This document shows positions 7,074 to 14,212 of a stretch of DNA of 21,469 nucleotides, piece by piece (the first letter of the stretch is position 1; each line of letters opens with the position of its first letter). The DNA is from Bog-473 sp035551835 (lineage in GTDB: Bacteria > Actinomycetota > Acidimicrobiia > Acidimicrobiales > RAAP-2): contig DASZMN010000035.1 in NCBI GenBank assembly GCA_035551835.1, positions 1 through 21,469 of the forward strand, read 5' to 3'. A program made the position numbers and the translations under genes. The notes under the pieces were generated by a model. It worked only from the letters and a program-made list of their open reading frames with translations. It was not told the origin of the DNA and searched no databases.

Positions 7074-8516
7074 ATGAGCGACGACACGGCATGGCTGGAC
7101 GCAACGGGGCAGGCTGGGCTGGTCCGGACGAAGGAGATCTCGCCGGGCGAACTGGTCGCCGAGGCGATCACCCGCATCGAGAAGCTCAACCCGCAGCTGA
7201 ACGCGGTCATCCACGAGTTGTTCGAGCGGGCCAAGGGTGAGGCGGCCGGCGATTTGCCCCACGGCCCGTTCCGCGGGGTGCCGTTCCTCCTCAAAGACCT
7301 CGTCGCCGAGCTGGCCGGCACACCCTTCAACGAGGGGCTCGCGTTCTCAGGCAAGTACGTGTCCACGGTGACCCAGGAGCTCACCCAGCGCTACCTCGAC
7401 GCCGGCTTCGTCGTCTGCGGCAAGACGAACACCCCCGAACTCGGCATTCTGCCGACGGCCGAGCCGCGACGCTTCGGCCCGTCGCGCAATCCGTGGAACA
7501 CCGACTATTCGACGGGCGGATCCTCGGGTGGCTCGGCCGCCGCGGTGGCGTCGGGCATGGTGCCCGTCGCGCACGCCAACGACGGCGGCGGCTCCATCCG
7601 CATTCCCGCGTCGTGCTGCGGCCTCGTGGGCCTGAAGCCCACCCGCGGGCGCAACTCGCTGGCCCCGCAGTACGGGGACATGATGGGCGGGCTGGTGTGC
7701 GAACACGTCGTGACGCGCTCGGTGCGCGACACGGCCGCCATCCTCGACGTCACGTCCGGGCCCGTCCCGGGCGACCCGTACTGGGCGCCGCCGCTGCGGG
7801 GGCCCTCCTTCGCCGCCGCGGCCGCCAGTGCGCCGCCCCGTCTGCGCATCGCGGTCATGACGGCGTCGCCGACGGGGAGCAAGGTCGAGCCGGCGTGCGT
7901 GGCCGCGGTGGGGGAAGCGGCGAACCTGTGCGAGTCGCTCGGACATCAGGTCGAGGGCGCGACGCTCGACGTCGACGGCACCGCCTTCACGACCCACTTC
8001 ATCAACCAGTGGGCCTGCGCCAACGCCTGGGCCATCGCCGACTGGGAAGCGCGGCTCGGGCGCGCCGTCACGGAGGCGGAGGTGGAGCCGCTGAGCTGGG
8101 CCCTCATGGAGCTGGGACGGTCCATCAACGGGGCGCAGTACCTGACGTCGGTCCAGGAGCTGCAGAAGATCTCGCGCCAGGTGGCCCAGTACTTCGAGGG
8201 CATCGACGTCCTGCTCACCCCCACCCTCGGCGAACCGCCCGCCCCCCTCGGCACGTTCGACTCGCCGCCCGGCGAGCCGCTGGCCGGCCTGTTCCGCGCC
8301 GCCGACTACGTGCCGTTCACCCCGCCGTTCAACGTGACGGGCCAACCCGGCATCTCGCTGCCGCTGCACTGGAGCGACGCTGACCTGCCGAGCACCTTGC
8401 CGATCGGCGTGCAGTTCGTGGGTCGCTTCGGCGACGAGGAGACGCTGTTGTCGCTCGCCGGACAGCTCGAGGTGGCGGCCCCGTGGGCGGAGCGCCGGCC
8501 GCCGGTGTCGGCCTAG
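7074..8516 (+). CDS. Amidase-signature family amidohydrolase
   Basis: A 480-aa hydrolase of C-N amide bonds. The Ser-cisSer-Lys triad is intact: K74 in FLLKDL, cis-Ser S150 in STGGSSGGS, and nucleophile S174 in NDGGGSIRIPA. The 24-residue spacing between the two serines equals that of FAAH (S217/S241). CGLVGLKPTRGR follows, as expected. There is no signal peptide, so it is cytoplasmic. Proteins of this type hydrolyse fatty or aryl amides, nitrile-derived amides or linear polyamide oligomers; the substrate cannot be read. The ATG at 7074 lies 6 nt after a -10-like TACGGT. The TAG stop overlaps the TAG of the convergent gene within one CTAG tetranucleotide. Confidence 0.93.
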   Translation: MSDDTAWLDATGQAGLVRTKEISPGELVAEAITRIEKLNPQLNAVIHELFERAKGEAAGDLPHGPFRGVPFLLKDLVAELAGTPFNEGLAFSGKYVSTVTQELTQRYLDAGFVVCGKTNTPELGILPTAEPRRFGPSRNPWNTDYSTGGSSGGSAAAVASGMVPVAHANDGGGSIRIPASCCGLVGLKPTRGRNSLAPQYGDMMGGLVCEHVVTRSVRDTAAILDVTSGPVPGDPYWAPPLRGPSFAAAAASAPPRLRIAVMTASPTGSKVEPACVAAVGEAANLCESLGHQVEGATLDVDGTAFTTHFINQWACANAWAIADWEARLGRAVTEAEVEPLSWALMELGRSINGAQYLTSVQELQKISRQVAQYFEGIDVLLTPTLGEPPAPLGTFDSPPGEPLAGLFRAADYVPFTPPFNVTGQPGISLPLHWSDADLPSTLPIGVQFVGRFGDEETLLSLAGQLEVAAPWAERRPPVSA

Positions 8517-9730
8517 GCGGAACCGGGGCGGTCGGTGACCAGGATGCAGCGCGTGCCCGAGTAGATCGTCGGCATGCACTTGTTGCAATGGATGCAGAGC
8601 GACGACGTCGCGCCCCCGGCCTGCATGCGGTTGGGCAGGTCCGGCTCGCGCAGCAGGGCGCGGGCCATGGCGACGAAGGCGAAGCCCTCATCGAGCGCGG
8701 CCTCGACCGTCGCCAGCTCGGTGATGCCGCCGAGGAGGATGATCGGCGTCGTCAGCGCGGCCCGGAACTGGCGGGCGTAGGGGAGGAAGAACGCCTCCTC
8801 GAAGGGGTAGGCGCGCAGGAAGCGCTTGCCGACGACGCGGAAGCCGAGGCGCACCGGGGGCGGCAGGGTGGCGCCGAACTCGCGCAGCGGTGCGTCGCCG
8901 CGGAACAGGTACATCGGGTTGGCGAGCGAGCTGCCGCCGGTGAGCTCGAGCGCATCGAGCGTGCCGTCGGACTCGAAGAGGGCGGCGACCTGCACGCTCT
9001 CGTCGAGCCACAGACCCCCGTCGACGCCGTCGGCCATATTGAGCTTCGCCGTCACGGCCGTCTTGTCGCCCACCGCGTCGCGGACCGTGCGCAGGACGGT
9101 ACGGGCGAAGCGAGCCCGATTCTCGACCGAGCCGCCGAACTGGTCGTCGCGCTTGTTGAGCTTCGGGCTCAAGAACGCGCTCAGGAGGTAGTTGTGCCCG
9201 ACGTGCACCTCGAGGCTGTCGAAGCCGGCCTCGACGGCGCGGGTTGCCCCGGCGCGGTAGGCCGCGACAACCCGCTCGATTCCGGCGGCGTCGATGGCGC
9301 GCAGGCGCGAGCCCATGGGTGTGAAACCACCCGAGGGCGACAAGGCGGGGGCTTTGTTGGAGCGCGCGTTGGCGACCGGCCCGGCGTGCCCGATCTGGGC
9401 CGCCGCGGCGGCGCCCTCGGCGTGGATGGCGTCGGTGAGCCGCCGGAGGCCGGGCAGGTTCTCGTCGCTGAGGAGCAGGCAATGACGGTCCGTGCGGCCC
9501 TCGGGCGAGACGGCCAGGTAGGCGACGGTGGACATGGCGGCGCCGCCGGCGGCGACGCGGCGGTGGAAGTCGACGAGCTCGTCGCTCACGGTGCCGCCGG
9601 GCATCACACCCTCGAAGGTGGCCGCCTTGATGATGCGGTTGCGCAGGGTGAGCGGGCCGAGGGGCGCTCGCGCGAAGACCTCGGGTGCGGTCGGGCGTGG
9701 CGGGTGCGTCGGGCGTGGCGGGCGTGGCAT
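8513..9730 (-). CDS. NADH:flavin oxidoreductase / Old Yellow Enzyme family
   Basis: A 405-aa FMN-binding TIM-barrel oxidoreductase. LRNRIIKAATFEGV is the N-terminal FMN strand, QIGHAGP follows, and EVHVGHNYLLSAFLSPKLNKRDDQFGGS contains the substrate-binding His pair (H-x2-H instead of OYE His-Asn) and the conserved Tyr. GGSVENRARF and a late FVAMARALLREPDLPNR block complete the barrel. The C-terminus has four cysteines, C379, C382, C385 and C395, similar to the 4Fe-4S ligands of 2,4-dienoyl-CoA reductase and trimethylamine dehydrogenase. The protein ends soon after and lacks their FAD/NAD domains. It would need an external electron donor partner or use NAD(P)H directly. It likely reduces an activated C=C bond. 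Confidence 0.92.
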   Translation of the reverse strand: MPRPPRPTHPPRPTAPEVFARAPLGPLTLRNRIIKAATFEGVMPGGTVSDELVDFHRRVAAGGAAMSTVAYLAVSPEGRTDRHCLLLSDENLPGLRRLTDAIHAEGAAAAAQIGHAGPVANARSNKAPALSPSGGFTPMGSRLRAIDAAGIERVVAAYRAGATRAVEAGFDSLEVHVGHNYLLSAFLSPKLNKRDDQFGGSVENRARFARTVLRTVRDAVGDKTAVTAKLNMADGVDGGLWLDESVQVAALFESDGTLDALELTGGSSLANPMYLFRGDAPLREFGATLPPPVRLGFRVVGKRFLRAYPFEEAFFLPYARQFRAALTTPIILLGGITELATVEAALDEGFAFVAMARALLREPDLPNRMQAGGATSSLCIHCNKCMPTIYSGTRCILVTDRPGSA

Positions 9731-9778
9731 CGTCCCCTACCTTTGCCGACTTGCCATCCGGGTCGCACGTTGGGCGCC

Positions 9779-9802
9779 GGGGCGGGGCGGTGCGGGGCGG
9801 GG
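9779..9802 (+). repeat. G-quadruplex-type G4 tract between OYE and MFS genes
   Basis: Four runs of GGGG with loops of 1, 6 and 1 nt form a canonical quadruplex motif. It continues to about 9836 as degenerate copies of GTGCGGGGC. It fills most of the 107-bp gap between the OYE start and the MFS stop. The G-rich strand is the non-transcribed template side for these minus-strand genes, so a quadruplex would form in the DNA template and the RNA would be C-rich. No terminator or clear promoter is otherwise visible in the gap. Confidence 0.5.
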
Positions 9803-9837
9803 CTGGTGCGGGGCCGGTGCGGGAGCGGTGCGGGGCC

Positions 9838-11427
9838 TCAGGCTTTGGTGGGCCCGGCCGAGGCGGAGGCCGGGAGCCCGGGGCGCCAGGCCGGGCCGGC
9901 CACCCCGCAGAAGTACCGACGTTCGGGCGCCGGCGCCGGAGCTGGCGCCGGGGCCGGTGGGCGGGCCGGGTTGCGGATGGTGAGCAGCGCCAGGAGACCG
10001 CCGGCGGCGCAGGCCACGCCCGAGATGTAGACCGCGGTGCGGAACCCGTCGGCGAGCTCGGACGGCGCGAGCGCGGCCGTGCCCGTCAGCCCGGCCGCCA
10101 GTGGCAGCACGGCCACCGCGAACAGCCCGGCCGCCCGGGCCACCGTGTTGTTGACCGCCGAGGCGATCCCCGAGTGCTCCGCCGGGGCGGCGCCCATGGC
10201 CGTCGAGGTGAGCGGCGCCACCGTCACGGCGAGGCCGGCGCCGAAGAGGAGCACGGCCGGGAAGACCTGGGCCCAGTAGGTGCCCGGATCGGTGGCGCGG
10301 GCCAGGAGCGCCAGGCCCGCACCGACGAGGACGGGCCCGAGGCTCATCTGGAGGCGCGGCCCGATGCGCGCCGAGAGCTGGCCCGAGCGGGCAGAGAACA
10401 CCAGCATGATCAGGGTCAGCGGCAGGAGCGCCAGCCCGGAGTCGAGCGGGGTGTAGTGCGCCACGAGTTGCAGCTCGACAGGGAGCAGGAACAACGCGCC
10501 GCCCAACGCGCCGTACACGACGAAGGTCACCGCGTTGGCGCCGCTGAACTGACGGGAGCGGAACAGGCCCAGCGGGAGCATGGGCCCGGTCACGCGCCGC
10601 TCCACGACGAAGAAGGCGGGTCCCGCGACGGCCGCGAGGACGAAGGAGGCGACGATCGCCGGGCTCGACCAGCCGCGGGTCGGTCCTTCGATGAGCGCGT
10701 AGGTCACGCCGGCCAGGAAGATCACGGCGAGGGCGGCCCCGGCGGTGTCGACGCGCCCCTTGTTAGTGGGGTCGCTCGATTCGGGCACGTGCCGAGCCGT
10801 GATGACGAGCACGAACGCGGAGAGGGGGAGGTTGATGAAGAAGAGCCAGCGCCACGAGGCCACGGCCAAGAGGTAGCCCCCGATCAACGGTCCGGCGGCG
10901 GACGCCACGCCGCCGAGTCCCGACCACGCGCCGATGGCCCGGGAGCGATCGTCCGGCCGGAACGAGGCCTGCAAGATGGCCAGGCTGCCGGGCGTTAGGA
11001 GGGCACCGCCGATGCCCTGCACGATGCGGGCGACGATCAGGAACCCCGCGGTCGGGGCGAGGCCGCAGCAGGCGGAGGCCACGGCAAACCAGGCGATTCC
11101 GAACGAGAAGACGCGCCGGCGCCCGAAGCGGTCACCGAGTGAGCCGCCGAGGAGGAGGAAGGCGGCGAGGGTGAGCGAATAACCCGTGATGACCCACTGC
11201 AGGGTGCCAACGCCGCCACCGAAGGTGCGGCTGATGGAGGGGAGTGCGATGCCGACGACGGTGGCATCGAGGAACGCGATGCCCGAACCGAGCACGGTGG
11301 CCGCGAGCACCCAGCGCCCGCGGGGCGTGCTCATCGCCAGGTCGGGCGCGCCGCCGCCAGCGTCGGGGGTCCCGGCTCCGCCTCCCGCTCCCGCGCCGGC
11401 GTGGGCGTCGGCGTCGGCGGTCGTCAC
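9838..11427 (-). CDS. DHA2-family MFS transporter (second copy)
   Basis: A 529-aa inner-membrane antiporter of the EmrB/QacA type with about 14 TM segments. FLDATVVGIALPSI lies in TM1, motif A is GGSLGDRFGRRRVF, and GPLIGGYLL and SWRWLFFINLPLS follow TM5. Low-complexity ends are unusual: an Ala/Gly-rich N-terminus (residues 8-27) and a C-terminal run of Pro-Ala repeats. The GTG at 11425-11427 overlaps the TGA of the upstream PASTA gene (GTGA), so translation is probably coupled. A downstream ATG at about residue 32 (MSTPRGRW) is a plausible alternative start. The coupling to a cell-envelope lipoprotein hints at export of an envelope-related or toxic compound. Confidence 0.92.
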   Translation of the reverse strand: MTTADADAHAGAGAGGGAGTPDAGGGAPDLAMSTPRGRWVLAATVLGSGIAFLDATVVGIALPSISRTFGGGVGTLQWVITGYSLTLAAFLLLGGSLGDRFGRRRVFSFGIAWFAVASACCGLAPTAGFLIVARIVQGIGGALLTPGSLAILQASFRPDDRSRAIGAWSGLGGVASAAGPLIGGYLLAVASWRWLFFINLPLSAFVLVITARHVPESSDPTNKGRVDTAGAALAVIFLAGVTYALIEGPTRGWSSPAIVASFVLAAVAGPAFFVVERRVTGPMLPLGLFRSRQFSGANAVTFVVYGALGGALFLLPVELQLVAHYTPLDSGLALLPLTLIMLVFSARSGQLSARIGPRLQMSLGPVLVGAGLALLARATDPGTYWAQVFPAVLLFGAGLAVTVAPLTSTAMGAAPAEHSGIASAVNNTVARAAGLFAVAVLPLAAGLTGTAALAPSELADGFRTAVYISGVACAAGGLLALLTIRNPARPPAPAPAPAPAPERRYFCGVAGPAWRPGLPASASAGPTKA

Positions 11428-12230
11428 TGGGGGCAGTGGTGCATCACGAGGTCGACCACGGCGCCGGCGTGCACCGCCGTGCCGGCGCGGGTGCCCTGGC
11501 TGAGGACCGTCTCGCGCGGCTTGGGCGACGAGGTGACCGTCGTGGTCGTCGTGGTCGTCGTCGTGGTCGTCGGCACGCTCGTCGAGGAGGTCGGGCCGCC
11601 GGTGGATGACGTCGTCGGCTTCGTGGCCTTCGTCGCCGTCGTGGTCGTCGTCGGCCGGGTCGTCGTGGCACGAGGGCGCGTTGTGGTCGTCGCCGGGCCA
11701 ACGGAGTAGCAGGCCCAGTTGAGCCCTGCCGCGTGGAGCAGGTGCACGGCCCGGGCGAAGGTCTGCCCCGTGACCGGGGGAACCTGGCTCCCGTTGGGAT
11801 AGCAGTCCGACCAGGTGATGCCCACCCGGGCACCCTTGGGCAGGCTGGCCCCCGGGACCAACGGGAGCGCGCCGACCCTCACGTCGGGCGGTTTACCCGG
11901 AACGGACAGTGACGCGACCACGCTCTGACTCGCCACGCTGCCTTTGTCGCACGCCCCGTTCAGCGGCACCGTCGCGAAGCCGGCGGCCCGCAGGTAGAAG
12001 CGGGCCGGCAGGATCTTCATCCCGAGCACGTCCGGAATCGCGACGCCCTGTTCGATGGCCGAGGTGGGAGGGGGCGCAGTGGTCGTCGTCGTGGTGCTGG
12101 TCGTCGTCGCGGCCACCACGCGCGGCGAGGGAGGATTGCCGCAGGCGGCGAGGACGCCGGCGGCCGCGACCAGGGCAAATCCGGCGAACTCCGGGCGATG
12201 TCGATGGCGTCGGGCCACGGCCGCCATCAT
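11424..12230 (-). CDS. PASTA-domain lipoprotein with poly-threonine linkers
   Basis: A 268-aa secreted lipoprotein. Residues 1-29 are a signal peptide with several Arg/His, a hydrophobic core and a lipobox LAAC, with lipidated C30. A Thr-rich linker follows. A PASTA-like domain begins at IPDVLGMKILPARFYLRAAGF and ends PGASLPKGARVGITW; it has about 20 extra residues after SQSVV. A second begins VPPVTGQTFARAVHLLHAAGL, is interrupted by about 75 Thr-rich residues, and resumes at ETVLSQGTRAGTAVHAGAVVDLVM. PASTA modules bind peptidoglycan or muropeptides in kinases and PBPs; here there is no kinase domain. The ATG at 12228-12230 is preferred to a TTG ten codons upstream; a second ATG follows directly. 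It is translationally coupled to the MFS gene downstream. Confidence 0.85.
   Translation of the reverse strand: MMAAVARRHRHRPEFAGFALVAAAGVLAACGNPPSPRVVAATTTSTTTTTTAPPPTSAIEQGVAIPDVLGMKILPARFYLRAAGFATVPLNGACDKGSVASQSVVASLSVPGKPPDVRVGALPLVPGASLPKGARVGITWSDCYPNGSQVPPVTGQTFARAVHLLHAAGLNWACYSVGPATTTTRPRATTTRPTTTTTATKATKPTTSSTGGPTSSTSVPTTTTTTTTTTTVTSSPKPRETVLSQGTRAGTAVHAGAVVDLVMHHCPQ
11539..11573. repeat. (GTC/GTG)n microsatellite encoding poly-Thr
   Basis: A run of GTC and GTG triplets, read on the minus strand as alternating Thr codons, encodes 11 consecutive Thr in the PASTA protein. Weaker copies lie at about 11637-11700 and 12079-12110. Unit-length changes would stay in frame and vary only the linker length. 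Confidence 0.7.
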
Positions 12231-12283
12231 GGCCGACCGGACCCCCCGTTTCGTCCCCAACGGGCCGGGTATCCACCCACCCG

Positions 12284-12289
12284 ATGGTA
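12284..12289 (-). promoter_or_regulatory. Candidate -10 of the PASTA-MFS operon
   Basis: On the minus strand TACCAT fits TANNNT and lies 53 nt upstream of the PASTA ATG, giving a leadered transcript of about 47 nt. It is the best hexamer in the divergent gap, but support is only the pattern. Confidence 0.3.
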
Positions 12290-12358
12290 CGGGCGCCTTC
12301 GCTGACGCATGATCTGGTCGTGGTCCAACAGGACAACGGCGAACTGCAGGAAGACGTG

Positions 12359-12583
12359 ATGGCGCGCTCCCTCGCCCAAGGGGGGTGGCTCGACGAGGAG
12401 ATCAGCGAGTCGTTCCCCGCCAGCGACCCCCTCTCGCACTGGGCCGGCCCACCCCGGCCGACGAGCGAGGCGGACCGGGCGCGCCGCCAGGTCGTCCACC
12501 GCGAGGCCATGGAGGACGCACCCGAGCGCGACCACCCGGAGGCGCCCCTCCCGGGCACGATCCGCCCTCAACCGCCGCGCTGA
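12359..12583 (+). CDS. Small ESFPASDP-motif protein
   Basis: A 74-aa soluble, charged protein whose core is EEISESFPASDPLSHWAG, residues 14-31. The ESFPASDP motif followed by S-x-W/T is widespread in short bacterial proteins of unknown function. The remainder is Arg, Glu and Pro-rich and probably disordered. The ATG at 12359 is chosen because AGGAAG stands 5 nt upstream. The frame is open further upstream, with an ATG at 12284 that would add 25 residues, but no Shine-Dalgarno precedes it. It is divergent from the PASTA gene and convergent with phoU. Confidence 0.7.
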   Translation: MARSLAQGGWLDEEISESFPASDPLSHWAGPPRPTSEADRARRQVVHREAMEDAPERDHPEAPLPGTIRPQPPR

Positions 12584-12602
12584 GGCGGACGGGGACCGCT
12601 TC

Positions 12603-12622
12603 GGGGGCGACGCCTCCCCTTT
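12603..12622. terminator. Possible weak terminator between convergent genes
   Basis: GGGGGCG-ACG-CCTCCCC forms an imperfect hairpin followed by TTT on the plus strand, in the 37-bp gap between the small ESFPASDP gene and the phoU stop. The stem has mismatches and the T-run is short. Confidence 0.25.
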
Positions 12623-13217
12623 ACTGCTCGAGCGCGGCGATGCGGCGGCTGAGGTTGACGGCGTGGTCTCCGATGCGTTCGTAGAAGCGCGCGAGCAGGG
12701 TCACCTGGGCGGTGACCGCCGTCTGCATGTCGCCCTTCGCGATCTCCCCGGTGAGGCGGTCGTGGAGGATGTCGAGCTCCTCGTCCTCCTCGTGGAGCTC
12801 GAGATGCTGCGCATCGTGGTTGATGTAGGCCGTGGCGACCAACTGCCACATCTCGGCCGCGACCTCGGACATCCGCTGCACGATGCCTCGCGCCACCGGT
12901 GTCATGTCGGCGCCGACGTTGGTCAGGGCCCGGTGCGCGATGTGTTCGGCCAAGTCGCCGCTTCGTTCGAGCTCGGGCAAGATCAAAAGGATGCCCACCA
13001 GTGCACGAAGCTCGTCGCGGGCGTAGTCACCCGCCTCCAGGCGTGACCAGACGTCGAGTTCCAGCTCGGCGGTCGCGCCGTCGATCTCCTGGTCGCCGTC
13101 GATCACCTGCTGGCCGAGTTGGGTGTCTCCGTTCAAGAGCGCCCAGGTCGCGCGGGAGAGCGCCTCGCGGACGAGCCCGAAAAGTCGGAGGACCGGCTGT
13201 TCAACCATCTGCGCCAC
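12621..13217 (-). CDS. phoU: PhoU phosphate-uptake regulator
   Basis: A 198-aa all-helical protein with the two PhoU three-helix repeats. ALLNGDTQLGQQVIDGDQEID in the first repeat and YINHDAQHLELHEEDEELDILHDRL in the second hold the acidic metal-binding clusters E/DxxxD. The conserved LARFYERIGDHAVNLSRRI closes the protein. PhoU connects the Pst phosphate transporter to the PhoR kinase and represses the Pho regulon when phosphate is ample. Neither pst nor phoR-phoP genes are in the window, so this is a standalone copy. The GTG at 13215-13217 follows TATGGT by 8 nt; an ATG three codons later is the alternative start. An array of 11-bp repeats resembling a PHO box lies at the -35 position, suggesting PhoP control. 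Confidence 0.93.
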   Translation of the reverse strand: MAQMVEQPVLRLFGLVREALSRATWALLNGDTQLGQQVIDGDQEIDGATAELELDVWSRLEAGDYARDELRALVGILLILPELERSGDLAEHIAHRALTNVGADMTPVARGIVQRMSEVAAEMWQLVATAYINHDAQHLELHEEDEELDILHDRLTGEIAKGDMQTAVTAQVTLLARFYERIGDHAVNLSRRIAALEQ

Positions 13218-13225
13218 GGCGGTGA

Positions 13226-13231
13226 ACCATA
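13226..13231 (-). promoter_or_regulatory. -10 element of phoU
   Basis: On the minus strand TATGGT fits TANNNT, 8 nt before the GTG. There is no TTGACA-like -35; the first 11-bp repeat unit occupies that place, as at activator-dependent promoters. Confidence 0.5.
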
Positions 13232-13249
13232 CCGGCTCTGACCAGGTCG

Positions 13250-13326
13250 GTTTACCCTGTGTTCATAGAGTGTTCAGGGTGTCGTCACGGGCTGGTCAAT
13301 CGCCCGTTCGGTTCTGTTCAAGGAAT
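13250..13326 (+). promoter_or_regulatory. Candidate PHO box: seven 11-bp direct-repeat units
   Basis: Units start at exactly 11-bp steps: 13250 GTTTACCCTGT, 13261 GTTCATAGAGT, 13272 GTTCAGGGTGT, 13283 CGTCACGGGCT, 13294 GGTCAATCGCC, 13305 CGTTCGGTTCT, 13316 GTTCAAGGAAT. Four keep G(G/T)TCA exactly and unit 13283 keeps GTCA. The actinobacterial PhoP unit, from memory, is G(G/T)TCAYYYR(G/C)G with the same period. Unit 13305 is poor. The array lies directly upstream of the phoU -10. The repeats read on the plus strand, opposite to phoU transcription. Confidence 0.6.
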
Positions 13327-13536
13327 CCGGCCCTCGCCCTTCTCGTCGGCGCCGGTCTCGGTCATCGCCCGTTCGTGCTCGGCCACCGCTTCCGCTTCGC
13401 CGGCGTAGCGCTCCCTCGACTCATCAGCCAGACGCTCTTCCTCCGGGGTCGGCGCTCGATCTGCTTGGTGCGCGTTGTCAGCGGCCTCGGTCCGCTCCTC
13501 GTCGGCCGTCTCGCGGCTGGGATTGGTGTGTTCCAT
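13318..13536 (-). CDS. Small acidic protein, unknown function
   Basis: A 72-aa protein very rich in Glu, Ala and Arg, without a signal peptide or membrane segment and probably helical or disordered. PTPEEERLADES and the C-terminal VAEHERAMTETGADEKGEGRIP resemble the ends of short conserved actinobacterial proteins that I cannot name. The start is well supported: GGAGGTGA (minus strand of 13541-13548) stands 4 nt before the ATG at 13534-13536. It follows the STAS gene on the same strand and its stop codon lies inside the last unit of the phoU repeat array. The setting suggests a stress-related role; this is inference. Confidence 0.75.
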   Translation of the reverse strand: MEHTNPSRETADEERTEAADNAHQADRAPTPEEERLADESRERYAGEAEAVAEHERAMTETGADEKGEGRIP

Positions 13537-13562
13537 TTGGTCACCTCCGTGGTGCTTGTTCA

Positions 13563-13588
13563 GTACCCCGAAACAATCAGCTCCAGAC
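13563..13588 (-). promoter_or_regulatory. Possible stress-sigma (SigB/SigF-type) promoter for the acidic protein
   Basis: On the minus strand GTCT, 16 nt, GGGTAC resembles the GTTT-N14-17-GGGTAT pattern of SigB/SigF promoters. The start site would fall about 20 nt before the ATG, leaving room for the strong Shine-Dalgarno. The same stretch forms an inverted repeat CCCGAA/TTCGGG (13567-13572, 13589-13594) that could instead be a weak terminator after the STAS gene. Confidence 0.3.
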
Positions 13589-13622
13589 TTCGGGAAATCG
13601 ACGGGCCGGCCGGCGCGGGAGG

Positions 13623-14003
13623 TCATCCCGAGCTTCGTTGCCCTCGCGATCCCTGGTCGGGGTCCTCGGGCGGCTCTATGTGCAGCACGTCCATCAGACC
13701 CGTGACCTCGAAGACCCGCCGAACGTGGCGGTGTGGGGTGAGGATGATCAACCCACCCCCGGCCGACATGGTGCGCTTGTGTTCGGCGATGACCACGGAG
13801 ATCCCGGTCGAGTCGATGAATTCGAGCGCGGTCAGATCCAGGGCGACGTGGATCGCGCCCTCCCGGTTGAGCGTCGCCAGCTCCTCGTAGAGCTGGCCGG
13901 CGGTCGAGACGTCGAGCTCGCCCGTCAAGATGACCAGCGCGTGGTCCGCGGATCCGCTGATCTCGGTGGTGAAGGGTGCTGCGCGCCGCACCTCGAGGGT
14001 CAT
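13623..14003 (-). CDS. STAS-domain anti-anti-sigma factor
   Basis: A 126-aa single-domain STAS protein. LVILTGELDVSTAGQL (residues 23-38) and VALDLTALEFIDSTGISVVI (residues 53-72) hold the fold, with S65 in DSTG at the site that anti-sigma kinases phosphorylate in SpoIIAA/RsbV proteins. In its unphosphorylated form such a protein binds the anti-sigma factor and frees a stress sigma factor. No anti-sigma kinase or sigma gene is next to it. The ATG at 14001-14003 is preferred because GGGAGGAAA stands about 5 nt upstream; the longer frame adds an Arg-rich, unlikely N-terminus. The 221-bp gap to the divergent SDR holds only the promoter elements described. Confidence 0.9.
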   Translation of the reverse strand: MTLEVRRAAPFTTEISGSADHALVILTGELDVSTAGQLYEELATLNREGAIHVALDLTALEFIDSTGISVVIAEHKRTMSAGGGLIILTPHRHVRRVFEVTGLMDVLHIEPPEDPDQGSRGQRSSG

Positions 14004-14212
14004 CGGTTTTCCTCCCAGACTTTGGTGCGTCGTCCAGGCAGAGGCCGTTCGAACCTGACCGCCTCGTCGGGGACCTCTCTTGACCCGCAAACGGGGAGTG
14101 TATTGAGCGGCGCCGGGTGTTTCCAGTGCCCGCCGGGCGGCCAGCTGCGGCGGTCCGGTCCTGGGGCGGCGTGGCGGCCGGGCGGCAGCGCCCGTCGGAA
14201 GAGCCCGGATGC

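Noticed and set aside
8483..10998. Long plus-strand open frames across the OYE and second MFS genes
   Set aside because: Their composition is Arg/Glu/Gly-rich without domains, while the minus strand encodes two clear family members.
11539..11573. Triplet repeats as a CRISPR or structural array
   Set aside because: They are short-period Thr codons within a lipoprotein linker, with no spacers.
13123..13890. Plus-strand open frame over the acidic protein and STAS genes
   Set aside because: The minus strand has strong Shine-Dalgarno sites and a clear STAS domain; the plus frame shows no domain.
14036..14062. GGTTCGAAC on the minus strand, like a tRNA T-loop
   Set aside because: The flanking bases do not pair as a T-stem and no acceptor or anticodon arm is present.
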